Assembly (NCBI GenBank): GCA_020746105.1
Contig: CM036635.1
Location: forward strand, 10,000,001-10,064,000
DNA: 64,000 nucleotides
DNA from: Trogon surrucura
Taxonomy: Eukaryota; Chordata; Aves; Trogoniformes; Trogonidae
Direction of reading: 5' to 3'
Part shown: positions 11,741 through 22,303 of the stretch, piece by piece
Position numbering within the stretch: position 1 is the stretch's first letter
Layout of the letters: each line of letters opens with the position of its first letter
Made by a program: the position numbers and the translations under genes
Notes under the pieces: generated by a model
Seen by the model: only the letters and a program-made list of their open reading frames with translations
Databases searched by the model: none
What the model was told of the DNA's origin: nothing

Positions 11741-13900
11741 CAAAATGCCCATAAAGACAAAAATGAAATGCTTGCCAATTTTGGACGGATGCCACCTGGT
11801 CCCCCTACCCTTCCTCCCCTGCTGGGTGCCAAAAAAAAGCGCAAAGGCAAAGGGGAGCTGGTGTGGGGTAGAGCTTTTGTGCTTGGTGCCCTGGGGCAGC
11901 TGTGCTAACGGGGGAACTCCTACCCCACAGTGCAGCAGAGCCGCTCAAAGCTGTGACCCAATAACGTGCCATAACTCATCATGGCTATTGCACGTGTCCT
12001 TGTTTGCTTTCTGGGACAGCTGCCGGCATTGCTGGTCACACAGCACACCCGGAGCGACCTGCTGAAAGAAATTCAGAGTTGGTGTAGCTGGAAACGGGTC
12101 TTTTGTAGCCCCGAGTATTCATTTCTTAAGGGCAACAGTGCAAGATCCTCCTTGGACTGGTCTATACTGTCAGCAACGTATGGAACGAGCAGAGGTGTGA
12201 GCTAGCAGGGACTGAGAGGTGTGAGCTGGGCTGTGCCAGCAGCTCAGGGCTCTTCAGTCTGGAGGGACATGGCCAAAGGGGGGAAATGTCAGCAGTGCAT
12301 GAGGTTCAAAAGCAGTTTGCTGCCTCCTCTGGTAATAAAATCAATGAGGATCTTCAAATAACTTGATTCAGTCCTGGGTTCAGAGCAAAAGAAAGGGAAA
12401 AAAGCAACAGGGAGAAAGGAAGGTGGTAGGAAAAACAAGAAGAAGGAACAGGCTGCTGGCAGTTGTCTGTAGTCACTCCCATTTCTTCTGGGATGTTGCA
12501 GGAGCCATGAGGTTTCAAGAGGCCCTGAGGGTGAGAGGCATGATTTTGGAGAAGGTGGCTAGACTAATTTCTGAATATCCATCCCAGAAATCATTCTCAG
12601 GACTGCAATGTCAGGATCCCAGGATCATAGTCATGACCAAGGAAGTCTAAAAAGCTCCAGCAGTGTAATGTGTAAGGAAAAGATGTAAACTGGGCTAGCA
12701 AGTTCCCATATTTGGCCCCCAGCTGACCTCTGCAGCCCCAGGTTGCAGGTAATGGTTTGAGGGCCATGACCTGGGCTGGACATCCACTGCCAACCTCTCA
12801 CAGGGGTTGTGACCCAAAGTCTGAGAGTGACTAATGTGGAGATTTATGCCTTGTTAATAACAAAATTGAGCAATCAGTGTAATGAAATCCATGTTCTGCA
12901 TTAATGAGCAGCCAAGGCAATGGCATATGAGCCTGGCTTTCTCCTAGGGTGGGCGAAAGGGATGATGTGTGGCTGAATTCAGTGGCTCCCTCCAGAAAAT
13001 GGGGCCATGCCCAGGCCAGGCAGGACCCAGAGCCCAGCTGAGTTTTGGGTTTGCTACTGGACCAGCCCCAGCTCGGTGGCTGCGAACAGGCATGTGGCAG
13101 TACAAGAACAGTGAGGTGTTCACCCTACACCAGGTTCGTGTCCCTCAAATGCCAAGTATTGTCTCATGGCATGAAGCACGCCAAGGTTTTTTCCTCCTGA
13201 GGACAAGCTTCAGGCTGCTAGGTCCAGGCTGGATATTTTGGATTATTTCTTTGCCGTAAATTCCTGGCTTCTTTTAATCAAAGATCAAGAATACAAAGGC
13301 ATGAAGAGTGTAGAGGTATGCCTATACCTTCCCTGGGCCTCCAAACTGTTATTTCAGTATATATTCAGAAAGTTCTTTGCAGGAAAAGACATGCAGGAGG
13401 AAGACACTAAGGTGACTCAAATTTTTCCTAGTCACTGCCACATGTAACAAAATTTGAATTCTGACATTGTGAGTCAGACACAGCTAAAATTAGACCATGG
13501 CTCCGCAAGTCAGTTGGCTTTTCCTTTCAGAAGGATGGTATGACTTATGCAAAGATGTCATGCCACAGCCTACTATAGCCCAGATATGCAGCTCCAAGAG
13601 CTATCTAAAATCGGCTGTGCAGCCCCATCTCTTACTGGACTACAGCCTTGCTATGATAGTATCCCCTTACTAAGGATGCTAGCTCCATTCCTCGCTGTCC
13701 AGAAGGACCCTGGGCCTGGAGAGTAGCATTTAACATGGGAGAAAAAAATGCAAATATCTGGAAAAAGTTGAATTAAAAATTTAAAATTACCAGTTTGGGT
13801 TTGTTTTTTTTTTTTGAAGGAAAGACTATTTTAAACTGTTAGGGCAACTACAGAATAGGGTCATCTGAACTGCTAGGCGTTGCTCAGATTCTGACATCAA
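11741..13900. other. Non-coding stretch, nothing firm
   Basis: A short local duplication of AGAGGTGTGAGCT occurs twice at about 12190-12225. An octamer-type ATGCAAAT is at 13748-13755 and a T run is near 13804. Open frames stay below 120 codons and are unrecognised. Confidence 0.5.
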
Positions 13901-13937
13901 CTATTTAAAAACATTTTCCAAAAGAAAGAATAATTAA

Positions 13938-13971
13938 AAAAAATTAAAAATTGTCTATGGTTTAATTTTTT
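13938..13971. repeat. A/T-rich inverted repeat
   Basis: Eleven bases (AAAAAATTAAA, 13938-13948) are mirrored by TTTAATTTTTT at 13961-13971 across a 12-base loop. The arms are low complexity, so this may be incidental. Confidence 0.4.
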
Positions 13972-14288
13972 GTGGGGAAAGAAATTTTTGGGGAGGTAAT
14001 GGAGCAGGCACTGCTGCCCCCAGGAGCCTCGTTGGCATCAACCCCCACCCTCCTGGTCCAGCTGCCCACATGCACGGGGTGCCACAAAGCTTCTGGGCAA
14101 GTTGCTTTGACCCAAGTAGCTCTCACAGGGGGAAAACTGGGGGGAAAAATCGTTCTGCAGTCTTCATGTCTGAGGCTCCATGATGGAGCATCGAGGAGGG
14201 AAACTCCTGAGTGCAAATCTGTTTGTTGCAGGGTTCTGCCCAGCAGAACCAGGAAGGGAAGGACGAGCGTTCAGGCGGTGACAGGCAG

Positions 14289-14339
14289 CTGCCAGCCTGT
14301 CTGTCACAGGGAGATGAAGAGCTCTGAACAGGCTGGCAG
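14289..14339. repeat. Perfect 12-bp inverted repeat with 27-bp spacer
   Basis: CTGCCAGCCTGT at 14289-14300 is the exact reverse complement of ACAGGCTGGCAG at 14328-14339. The arms are GC-rich and not simple sequence, so a stable stem-loop could form in RNA of either strand. The stem is too short for a typical miRNA precursor. Confidence 0.65.
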
Positions 14340-14407
14340 AAACCAGCGGTTAACTCTGTGCCAGGGGACCCAGCTGAGGTTAATCTGTGGCCATTAAGGA
14401 TTTATTA

Positions 14408-14510
14408 AGTGCCCGGGGAGCTGCGCCCGGGTGCATCCAGGGCGACGGGAAGAGGAGAACACACTCCCAGACCCGCACGCCCCAACGCTCGCGCACCCCT
14501 CGCTGCTGAA
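14408..14510. promoter_or_regulatory. CpG mini-cluster
   Basis: About eleven CpG sites lie within about 100 bases of GC-rich sequence, next to the TAAT-rich patch at 14650-14790. It is too small for a classical CpG-island promoter and no first exon is visible beside it. Confidence 0.3.
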
Positions 14511-14649
14511 ACAGGAAACATCCCATCAGCGTTGCGGTATTTATTTCTCTTTAACCTCCCACCCCCGTGCTGGAGCTGCAATTAGTCCGGGTTCCCAGGG
14601 GAGCTGGAGGAGAGGGGAACGAGAGGGGCACTGGAAGCAGAAAGCTTCA

Positions 14650-14790
14650 CTCCCCCCGTGTCATTAGTATAAATTGTGTTTGTGCAAGTTATATTTTACA
14701 GCAGGCGTGTCAATTAGTGTGTGAAATTTAATAACCCAGTTGAGCTTCCCTCGCTCAAAGCTAAATTGAAATCTGTTGCCTGTTTGGGCA
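14650..14790. promoter_or_regulatory. Candidate conserved noncoding element
   Basis: TCATTAGTATAAATT near 14661 and CAATTAGTG at 14711-14719, followed by an ATTTAATAAC stretch, give three homeodomain-type cores in 90 bases of unique sequence. A T15 tract follows at 14909-14923. Motif-based inference only. Confidence 0.32.
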
Positions 14791-15114
14791 AGGGAAGGGG
14801 GCTGCCACGGGTGGGAGGCTGAACTGGTGGGTAGGATAGGGTTGGTTTTCATGTTGATTAAAGAAAAAAGGAAGAGTTTTCTTGTCGTTGCTTGAAGAGA
14901 GCAGCTGATTTTTTTTTTTTTTTAAAGTGGTAACTTTTTTTGTATGAGAATGCTTGGGAAGGAGGAAGGGAATATTATCTATTTGCTTACATCTGTTTAT
15001 GTTTCTAATAGGAGGTAAATTCCCCCACTAATGACTGCAGCACTGAGGGCAGCCATGGAGAAATCCCAGCTCAGATGTTCACCTGGAGCCTGCAGCATCA
15101 AGAGGAGGAAAAGA

Positions 15115-15180
15115 GGAGAAGGAGAAGGAGAAGGAGAAGGAGAAGGAGAAGGAGAAGGAGAAGGAGAAGGAGAAGGAGAA
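15115..15180 (+). repeat. (GGAGAA)11 hexanucleotide microsatellite
   Basis: Eleven perfect tandem copies of GGAGAA cover 66 bases. Imperfect purine-only sequence flanks it, so the all-purine run covers about 15100-15194. Translated, it gives Gly-Glu, Pro-Ser or Leu/Phe/Ser-rich frames of 64-120 codons, which are artefacts of the repeat. Pure purine sequence with internal mirror symmetry can adopt triplex DNA. Confidence 0.97.
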
Positions 15181-15199
15181 GAAGGAGAAGGAGGCAATG

Positions 15200-16240
15200 C
15201 ACCTCACCAGCACCCCACCCCACAGCAAGGTGAGGGATGTGATGGGTGCCTGCCCAAATCCCACCAGAGCACAGACACCAGAGCTGGAACATGAAGAGTT
15301 TAAGACCAGAAGGACCAATATTGAGAGCACAAAGTGATCAGGCTCCTCCTGATGATCAGAACTGCCTGCATGTAGCAGATCGCTTTTCTGATCACCTGCT
15401 AAATAGACCTGTAAACTCACCCCTACACCTTCATTTTGCACCCTTCAATCTCCTGGCAGGGAGCTTTCCCTGAGAAAGCCACCTGAGTGAGCCACCAGCA
15501 TCCTTCCTGGAGCATTTACTCCATCACACAACTTCAGGTCGTGAAGCAGATTGTCCACATTTAGCACTTCTGTGCCATGCTCACATCACACAGGCCCGGC
15601 TTCAGGATATTGATGGCCAAATCATGCCAACTCTTATCAAGAACTACCATGTTCCAGTACAGTATGGAAAAAGCTGGCAGTTCAGGCCGCTTGCTGTCAA
15701 GATCTCTTTTAGATGCTCCTTGCTTATGTAGGGAGAGAGATACCGAGCAAGAAACTGTCAGAGTCATACACTGCTCTCCTGACCAAGGAGCTATGACAGA
15801 TCCTAACAGGAGTTAAGGCTTCTAGAGATTTGTGCATAATTTTGTTGATATCAGTCTCTTTATCCAGCTCAGAGACGGCAAATCTATAGCCCTGGTGCTG
15901 AAGACAGCAGCTTCATTTTGAGTAGTTCATGGCTCTCCCTTGTTCCTCCCCACCACGTTACTCCTGCCCAGCTGTAACGTGTGGGTGGCTGCACCTCTCC
16001 TCTCTCTATCCCAGGGGAAAACATCTCACTGTGAAATGGTCCCTTTCCAGTCCCACGCTCAGACTGTTGTTTTTTTTTTCTGAGGTCTCTCCCCTCCTCA
16101 CTGGCTGATACTTTCCATCCAGGCTCCGCTTCAAACCTCTCCCCGGGCTGCTGGTCTCTAAAGAGACCCATTATCCAGGAGACAGATGTCTCGGACTGCT
16201 TGGCTTTCCTGGAGGAAAGCAACACAAAGGATAGCGTTGT
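15200..16240. other. Non-coding stretch, nothing recognised
   Basis: Mixed-composition unique sequence with a T run near 16068. Opposing frames of 75-120 codons around 15246-15441 and 15884-16225 overlap each other or the hexamer and are not supported as genes. Confidence 0.5.
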
Positions 16241-16249
16241 GGTAGTGTC

Positions 16250-16450
16250 TTTTCCCCAGGAAAATATTTCCCTGCTAAAAAATGCACGCAGTGAGCCGGA
16301 ATCGGCAAAGAAATGTTTATGAAATTGCTTTCATGGACACTGCACATGTGGTGGTATGTTTGTAAATCAAGTCATGCCATTTCCTGAAATATACGGGCAA
16401 TGTTCTGGATATTTAATGAAATAAAGATGTGATTAGCTTCAGCTTTTGAA
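16250..16450. promoter_or_regulatory. Candidate conserved noncoding element
   Basis: AT-rich unique sequence with an AAATGTTTATGAAATTGC stretch near 16311, a GTTTGTAAATCAAG forkhead-like motif near 16359, and GATATTTAATGAAATAAAG near 16407. No repeats or coding potential. Texture-based call. Confidence 0.28.
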
Positions 16451-16649
16451 TGCTTCGGAAAACAGCATCACCTTGGCTTGAAGGGAACTCTTAAATAAGA
16501 TTGAGTTACCAAGCTGAGCAACCCACTGCAAAGATACAATCTAAGAAGGGAACCTGACCCCGTCAGGATTTCCTCTGTAGTGTGTTTGCATTGTATCAGC
16601 ATCTAATCTGGAGCACATATCTACATCTCTCTGTGTCCCATTCAGACCG

Positions 16650-16667
16650 AAAAAAAAAAAAAAAAAA
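16650..16667 (+). repeat. A18 homopolymer
   Basis: Eighteen consecutive A residues. No retrogene body or target-site duplication is recognised upstream, so there is no reason to call it the tail of a retrocopy. Confidence 0.95.
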
Positions 16668-18109
16668 GCAGCAAGCTGAGTAGCTTCATTCAATGTTAAA
16701 AAAGAAGTTTGCTACAGGAAGGAAACTTTAACGTTATAATCTGCATGGTCCAGAGTGCATTCTTAGAGTCTCTGAAATGTTAGAGGTCTCCCATGTTGTC
16801 CAAAAACCTTAAGAAGAAAGATAAAATGCTGCATAGCAATGGCCTTTAGGAAAGTTTACAATGGGAAAATAGATTAAACATAAGATTCGGGATAGCAATG
16901 ACCCATAAACATTTTTCTGTTAACAGCAAAATACCGTGAAAGAATTTGGTCCCCTTCATGTATCCAGGCACTGGAAACACCGGGGTATTGTGAGGTGCCG
17001 AATCCACTCTGGGTCTTCTCAACTATCCAACTACTTGTCCCCAGTTTCTTATCTTTTGACCAGCAAGGCTTGATTTTCAGAGGAAGGGGATGGAATATTC
17101 TAACAGGATACTGTCAAGGCTGGTGACAATTTTGTGGGACACGCAGAAGAGCTGCCCGTCCCCTGAGGTCATGGTGCTGGGTGCTGAAGGCACGGCTATA
17201 AACAATACAGACAGGTTTTTAAGACATCCAAAATGAGCAATATTGTTAAGCAGCACAGCCATTAGAGCAAATAACTCACTGTATGGTCCACTTCCCAAAC
17301 CCGGGCTGAAAATGACCTCCTACACTTCCAGCAAATACTAGCGAAATTTAACAGCTAAAACCCAGGAATCTGAAACAATGAAAGACAGTTTGTTTTCTGT
17401 GGGCACAGAGGAAGGAAGGTCTTATGCCCTTCACTAGGAAACCCTAGGCTTGACCCTACTCCAAGTACTGCAATGCAGACTCCCTTACCCAGTGATCCAA
17501 ACAGGCATGAGGACCTGGAGGACTGGGCAGGACTCGTCTTCGTTTAGGAGTCACAATTTGCCTTTTAGAAAGCCTTCAGTCCCCTGACTGGAGAAATGTC
17601 ATTTAGCACTGTGGAACAAGCAGTCTATTATGCAGACAAATATGTTCACAAAAAAAGTATTGCTTTCAGAAGTGATGTTAGGTTCTTTTTCAAAAGATGA
17701 GGAAACCTGGAAATATTTCAGGGACGGAAAAAACAAAGTTCATTTAGTAAAATTTGAAAATAACACCCAGGAGTCAAGGAAAATGACAATAAAAATGAGA
17801 AATGTTGAAAAGGAAAAGAAGCAGGGAAGGTTACATGAGCCTCTCAGGGCCTGGGTGCAAAAGAAGGAGGGGTTGGTGTGCAGCATTGCAAGAGACGTTG
17901 CAGCTACTTCTTGGAAAACGAGAGGGCTCATTGAATTTGTAGGATATTTCACTGAGAGTACTCCAGGTTGGAGAAGCACTGAACTTCCTCTGAACCCCTG
18001 CCCCAAGGTGAAACCATCTCTCTTGCACCTGCGAAGCACCAGCTCCCAATAAACATCATCTCCTTCTCCTTTTCTCCTCTCCATTCATCTTAATATCGCT
18101 GTTCTCAAG
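16668..18109. other. Non-coding stretch, nothing recognised
   Basis: A plus-strand frame of 140 codons (17630-18052) has opposing frames of 114 and 72 codons. None resembles a known protein and no splice context supports them. No repeats are seen. Confidence 0.5.
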
Positions 18110-18700
18110 TTGCCTGATGTGCTGCTTATGACAGAAATAACCGGCCTTGGCACTGACACTTGAATTTCACTTAAGGCTCATCGCATTATTAATGACAAGA
18201 TCAATATTACCGAAGCCGCAATCAGAGCTCTCACCATCCATCCTCCTCCAGCCCCGCCCTTGCCCAAGCACGACTCTTTCAATCCTCCCTCTTTTTTTCC
18301 AAAAAGCCCCAGACGAGAATCTCCTGCTGCCAAGGATGGTGCCTTCAGCCCCCGACAGCTGCCCTGATGTTATTTCTCCTGAGCCTTGAAACCTGAGTGA
18401 TAAGGCTCCGGAGTGGAATAACCCACCGACTCCGTCTAATCGCAGCGACTGCCGTGGCCTTGCTGAACTCTCCTGCTACAATTAGGTAATCACGCTGGCA
18501 GACAAGGCTGATTCATATCGTTTTACCATCAGTAAAGTGGTATCTATCACCCCTGCGACAGACCCGTTATTGCTGCAAACTGCTTCGACCTACCCAGTTA
18601 AAAACCTCTTGTAAAAGCAAGAAAGGGACTAGGGCATATTTTATGGCAAATTAACTTTTAACATATTCTTTCCCTCTTTATATTAAGATCACATTCGCAG
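18110..18700. promoter_or_regulatory. Extended candidate conserved noncoding element
   Basis: Two motif-dense blocks are separated by a pyrimidine-rich spacer. The first has an NKX2-like CACTTAAG at 18168-18175 and ATTATTAATGAC near 18185. The second has TCTAATCGC near 18435, an ATTAGGTAATCAC block at 18481 (bicoid-type TAATC cores) and GGCAAATTAACTTTTAAC near 18645. CpGs persist in the middle block, which is unusual for neutral AT-rich DNA. Enhancer identity is inferred. Confidence 0.38.
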
Positions 18701-18969
18701 CTGACACTTGCAATGGTGTCTCTGCTCCTCTCCAGGTGCAAGGGCGGTGCTGGGCGAGGGCTGGCAGCACCCCTGAGGTGTTAGAAGGGATTTGGGATAA
18801 TCCAGAGGAGTGGATTGTCTTCTCCTTTTGCTGATCTCAGTTGACTTCAGAGGAAGCCCAGGCGAGGTGAAGTTAATTACATGGGATGAACCCTACCCCA
18901 GCTACAAGTGTGTGTCCCAAGGAAGGCAAAGGAACCCAAACTCAAGCTGAAGCTCTCACTGGCCTATTG

Positions 18970-19068
18970 ATACTGGACAAGGTGCTGGGTCATCTGGTTT
19001 TCCCAAGAAAGATTGGACCAAATGGTCCTTGAAGTCCCTTCCAACATGGTATTCTATGGTTCTGTGAT
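18970..19068 (+). mobile_element. CR1 LINE 3' end, truncated
   Basis: The segment shows the end of a bird CR1 3' untranslated region: GCTGGGTCATCTGG, AAGAAAGATTGGACCA, TGGTCCTTGAAGTCCCTTCC, then the octamer-derived ATTCTATGGTTCTGTGAT at 19051-19068. Only about 100 bases remain, typical of 5'-truncated CR1 copies. The element reads on the plus strand. The 5' boundary is approximate. Confidence 0.92.
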
Positions 19069-20920
19069 ATTGACTCCTTTAGCTCTGCTCCTGCCAGACC
19101 CCTAATGCAAGTCAGTGAAGATGTAAAGAAAACCTCATCAATTCAAATGAGCGTTGGATCAGGCTCACAGAGCACCCTGGAAATAAAGACACGTTCCCCC
19201 AGCCCTACCCAGTGCAGCCTCTCAGCCAACCCGAAGGAGGACGAGGGATCCATCGTGACCTCCAGCCTGCAGTAAGTTCTCATCTGCTGCCCATCCAACA
19301 GGGCTTGAAGTACCATCATATTATTTTGGCTTAACTACTGTTCTGGACATGTGGCCTCGTCCTGCAGAGGTTTGGTCAGCTGTTGTGTTTGAGTGGACTC
19401 CATGAACCTCAGCACTGAACCTTGACCAGGAGTCCTCTTATTCGAAGGCAGATAAGGCTCCATTTTGGCATTACGTTTCAGTGATTTTTCCGTGAAGGAG
19501 ATGTCCCCCAAATGCATGATAACAGGAAACGGCATCTTTATCATCCAGGGACATACATATTTTTATTAGATTCTTTCTGAGCTCTAATTTTTTTCTATTA
19601 ATCCATTTCTTCTAGACCTGTGCCTTAACAAAGTAAAAACCTGTGGCAGCAAAGTGCAGCTAAGCCAGAAAAACACCTTCACTACAGAACATGGACTTCC
19701 CCCTACAGAGGCTGCATAGCCGCCCTGATTGATTCCCAGACTGGCATTTCAATTTATTTCCCACTGGAGGACTCATTCATTATGAAGAAATAAGACTATT
19801 AAATGTATGATAAAGCATATGCATCAATAGATGAGGCTGCTGGTTACTTTACTGGACCTATCTAAACAATAGCAGGTAAATAAATCTATTTGTGATTGCA
19901 CAGGACCTTTTAAAATGAATAAGGAAGCAGTAATTATTAAGCATCTAATTAAACAAACAAACAAAAAATTTAAAAATTACTTGCCAGCATTAACACCACT
20001 CACACACACTCAGACACGTGTTTTGCTGTTGCAGCTGTGACTGCAGGGCAGAGGTGGGTCAGACACACAGATTGCAAGAAAACTGCCTACAGACCCGCTG
20101 AGAGTCCCAGCAGCCTCTTCCAGCTGCGTGCAGGTATGTGCCTGCTTACGTGTTTATATGGGAGCAAGCTCTTATCTCCAGCAGCAGGGAAAGCTGCCCA
20201 GGGCAGACCACCTGGATGGTCAATGGATGAAAAAACATCAAAACGCAAACCTGAGCACATCCACGGTTGAGGAAGGATCTCTAAATCGTGGTCTTTCTCA
20301 GCCGGTCAATGATCCTCTGTCCACTTTCCTCACTTTCCACAGCCATTTTCTCCTCACCAAGCTGTCTTGCAGGATCTTCCTCCCAGCCTTTGGCCTCCCA
20401 GCCTTCTTATTGCTGCACCTTCTCACTTTGGGAAGGTGCTCAAGGCCACTAACATTGGCCTTGACTCACCATTATGCTCCCTGTCCTGGACCCTGGTGTG
20501 CAATCCTTTCTGCCTTGCCAGGAGTCTCCTGGCAGCAGATTTTACCCTCCATCCACACTCACCCAAAGATAAAACAACCTGGAATAAAACTGAGAGGTCT
20601 GGTTATGATTGGGTGCTGGGTGTGGAGAGGTGAGAGTGGAGCTGTGTGTGATGGCCAAAGAGTACTCTCGGCCCCTGATGTTAAAGATTTCCTGCTTTCC
20701 CATGAATTTTGCCAAGTTAAGGTTTGACACAGAGGAAACTTATGCCACACCTGATACAAAGCTATTGATCCTGTTGGTTCTTTTGAATCTTCTTTAAAAT
20801 TTGAGGAAATTAAACAAAAGCCTAGACGCAATCCCAACTTTTGGAGCTTCCTGAGACCTCCAGGAAAGTCATGGAGATTTTGGATGAAACCTCTCCCTCT
20901 AGAATAGCTATAAAGTTATT
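19069..20920. other. Non-coding stretch between two CR1 copies
   Basis: Unique sequence with an AT-rich part at about 19755-19985. A 199-codon plus-strand frame at 20128-20727 starts with GTG and is not accepted as a gene. Confidence 0.55.
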
Positions 20921-21200
20921 TCATAGAATCATAGAATGTTAGCGATTGGAAGGGACCTTGAAAGATCATCAAGTCCAATCCCCCTGCCAGAGCAGGAAGG
21001 CCTAGATTATGCTACACAGGAACGTGTCCGGACAGGTCTTGAATGTCTCCAGAGAAGGAGACTCCACAACCTCCCTGGGCAGCCTGTGCCAGGGCTCCGT
21101 CACCCTCACTGAGAAGAAGTTTCTTCTCGAGTTTAAGTGGAACCTCTTATGTTCCAGTTTCAGCCCATTACCCCTTGTCCTATCATTGGTTGTCATTGAT
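20921..21200 (-). mobile_element. CR1 LINE 3' end with ORF2 C-terminus
   Basis: Read on the plus strand it opens with the inverted octamers TCATAGAATCATAGAAT, continues through GGAAGGGACCTTGAAAGATC and AAGTCCAATCCCCCTGCC, then enters antisense coding sequence up to about 21200 or slightly beyond. On the minus strand this is a 5'-truncated CR1 holding the last part of the reverse transcriptase plus its short 3' UTR. It is better preserved than the other copies here. Confidence 0.95.
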
Positions 21201-21217
21201 CTCATTTTCCTTTGCAC
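21002..21217 (-). pseudogene. CR1 ORF2 reverse transcriptase C-terminal fragment
   Basis: The minus-strand frame encodes about 70 residues including [34 protein letters not shown] and [13 protein letters not shown], the recognisable C-terminal tail of avian CR1 ORF2. The catalytic reverse-transcriptase and endonuclease domains are absent because the insertion is 5'-truncated. The first residues at the upstream end may derive from sequence outside the element. It is a dead fragment that happens to have stayed in frame. Confidence 0.9.
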
Positions 21218-21739
21218 ATTGGATCTAATTTTTATCTTGCTGGACCATCTAGTTGTTAGTGCTTATCACTAGGTAACAGCAGAGATCTTAGGACAACCTG
21301 TCATCCCTGAGGTCCTCAGCAATGATTCCACAGGGACAGAGGAAAGATGGTGAGGGCAGAGACAGACGGACAACGAAAAAAAGGAAGAGCAAGATGAAGA
21401 AAGAAAAAAACATTCCGAAGTCCATAAAGAGTCTGGAATAGGATGTAAGAAGCAGCAGTGGTCAGAGTCAACTTTCTGCGAAACTGTTGTACGAATCAAA
21501 CCAAACTGGTCCTTTCTGTGCCCGCTCTTAAGGGCACTGAACTGCCCCACAACTGCTGCAGCAATCCTGTAAAAAGTTACAGCCAAAATTTTTTGTCACT
21601 CCACCCCCCCCCTTTTAGAAATAATAATAAAAGACACTCAAAAAAACCCTAAACAAAACAGACGAACAAAAAAAAGCAGCTCAATTCCCCTTTAGCCACG
21701 TTCTTAGACCTCCAAGAAACCAACGTCAAGTTAAACAGA

Positions 21740-22260
21740 TAGGACATTACTCGGGAGATTTTCAGCTCTAATCGAGTTATTAGCACTGCTTTATAGATGT
21801 CTGTTCCAAAGCCTGTGTATTCCCTGCCTGGCAGGCAGTGATTTATCGGTGCAGCAAGGCAGGGTCGGTGGGCAGGGTGGGCTACAGACCTTACCGGGAC
21901 CCTTCCAGCGTGTGGTGGTGAAGCAACACCTCAGATGTGCAGGTTGATGCCATTGAACACCAGAGGACAGATGGCAGAGCCATCACCAAATGCCCTCACG
22001 TGCTGATTTGAGAGAAAGGGAGCAGGGAACCAGTGAGACACGAACAGCCGGTCTGGTCTCCATCCTAAGATAAATCAGTTATCTGTTTTTTCTCACTGTG
22101 CAGGCAGTGGCAGTTTATGAAGCAGCTGTCTGAAAGGAAATTTACTGGACAATTAAAAGTGCTGACTTTCAAGCAGCGCTCTCGAGGTGGAGTCTAAAAT
22201 TATTGGGTGTGAAATGCAAATAGATTTAACAGTTTTACTGCTATTTATATGACGTTCACC
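21740..22260. promoter_or_regulatory. Candidate conserved noncoding element, two parts
   Basis: Part one (about 21740-21800) contains CTCTAATCGAGTTATTAGC. Part two (about 22135-22260) contains GGACAATTAAAAGTGC, CTAAAATTATTGGGTG, an octamer ATGCAAAT at 22214-22221 (POU-type) and TTTATATGACGTTC. The intervening sequence is GC-richer and less distinctive. Texture-based inference. Confidence 0.32.
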
Positions 22261-22284
22261 CATTCCCAGCTATTTTTCCTCCTC

Positions 22285-22303
22285 TTTTTTTTTTTTTTTT
22301 TTT
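22285..22303 (+). repeat. T19 homopolymer
   Basis: Nineteen consecutive T residues preceded by a short pyrimidine run. Confidence 0.95.

Noticed and set aside
12240..12290. CR1-like string GGGCTCTTCAGTCTGGAGG
   Set aside because: Similarity stops after about 19 bases and no further CR1 landmark follows.
15031..15441. Frames rich in Gly-Glu, Pro-Ser or Leu/Phe/Ser
   Set aside because: They are translations of the (GGAGAA)n repeat in different frames.
20128..20727. 199-codon plus-strand frame
   Set aside because: Begins with GTG, overlaps several other frames, and resembles no protein family.
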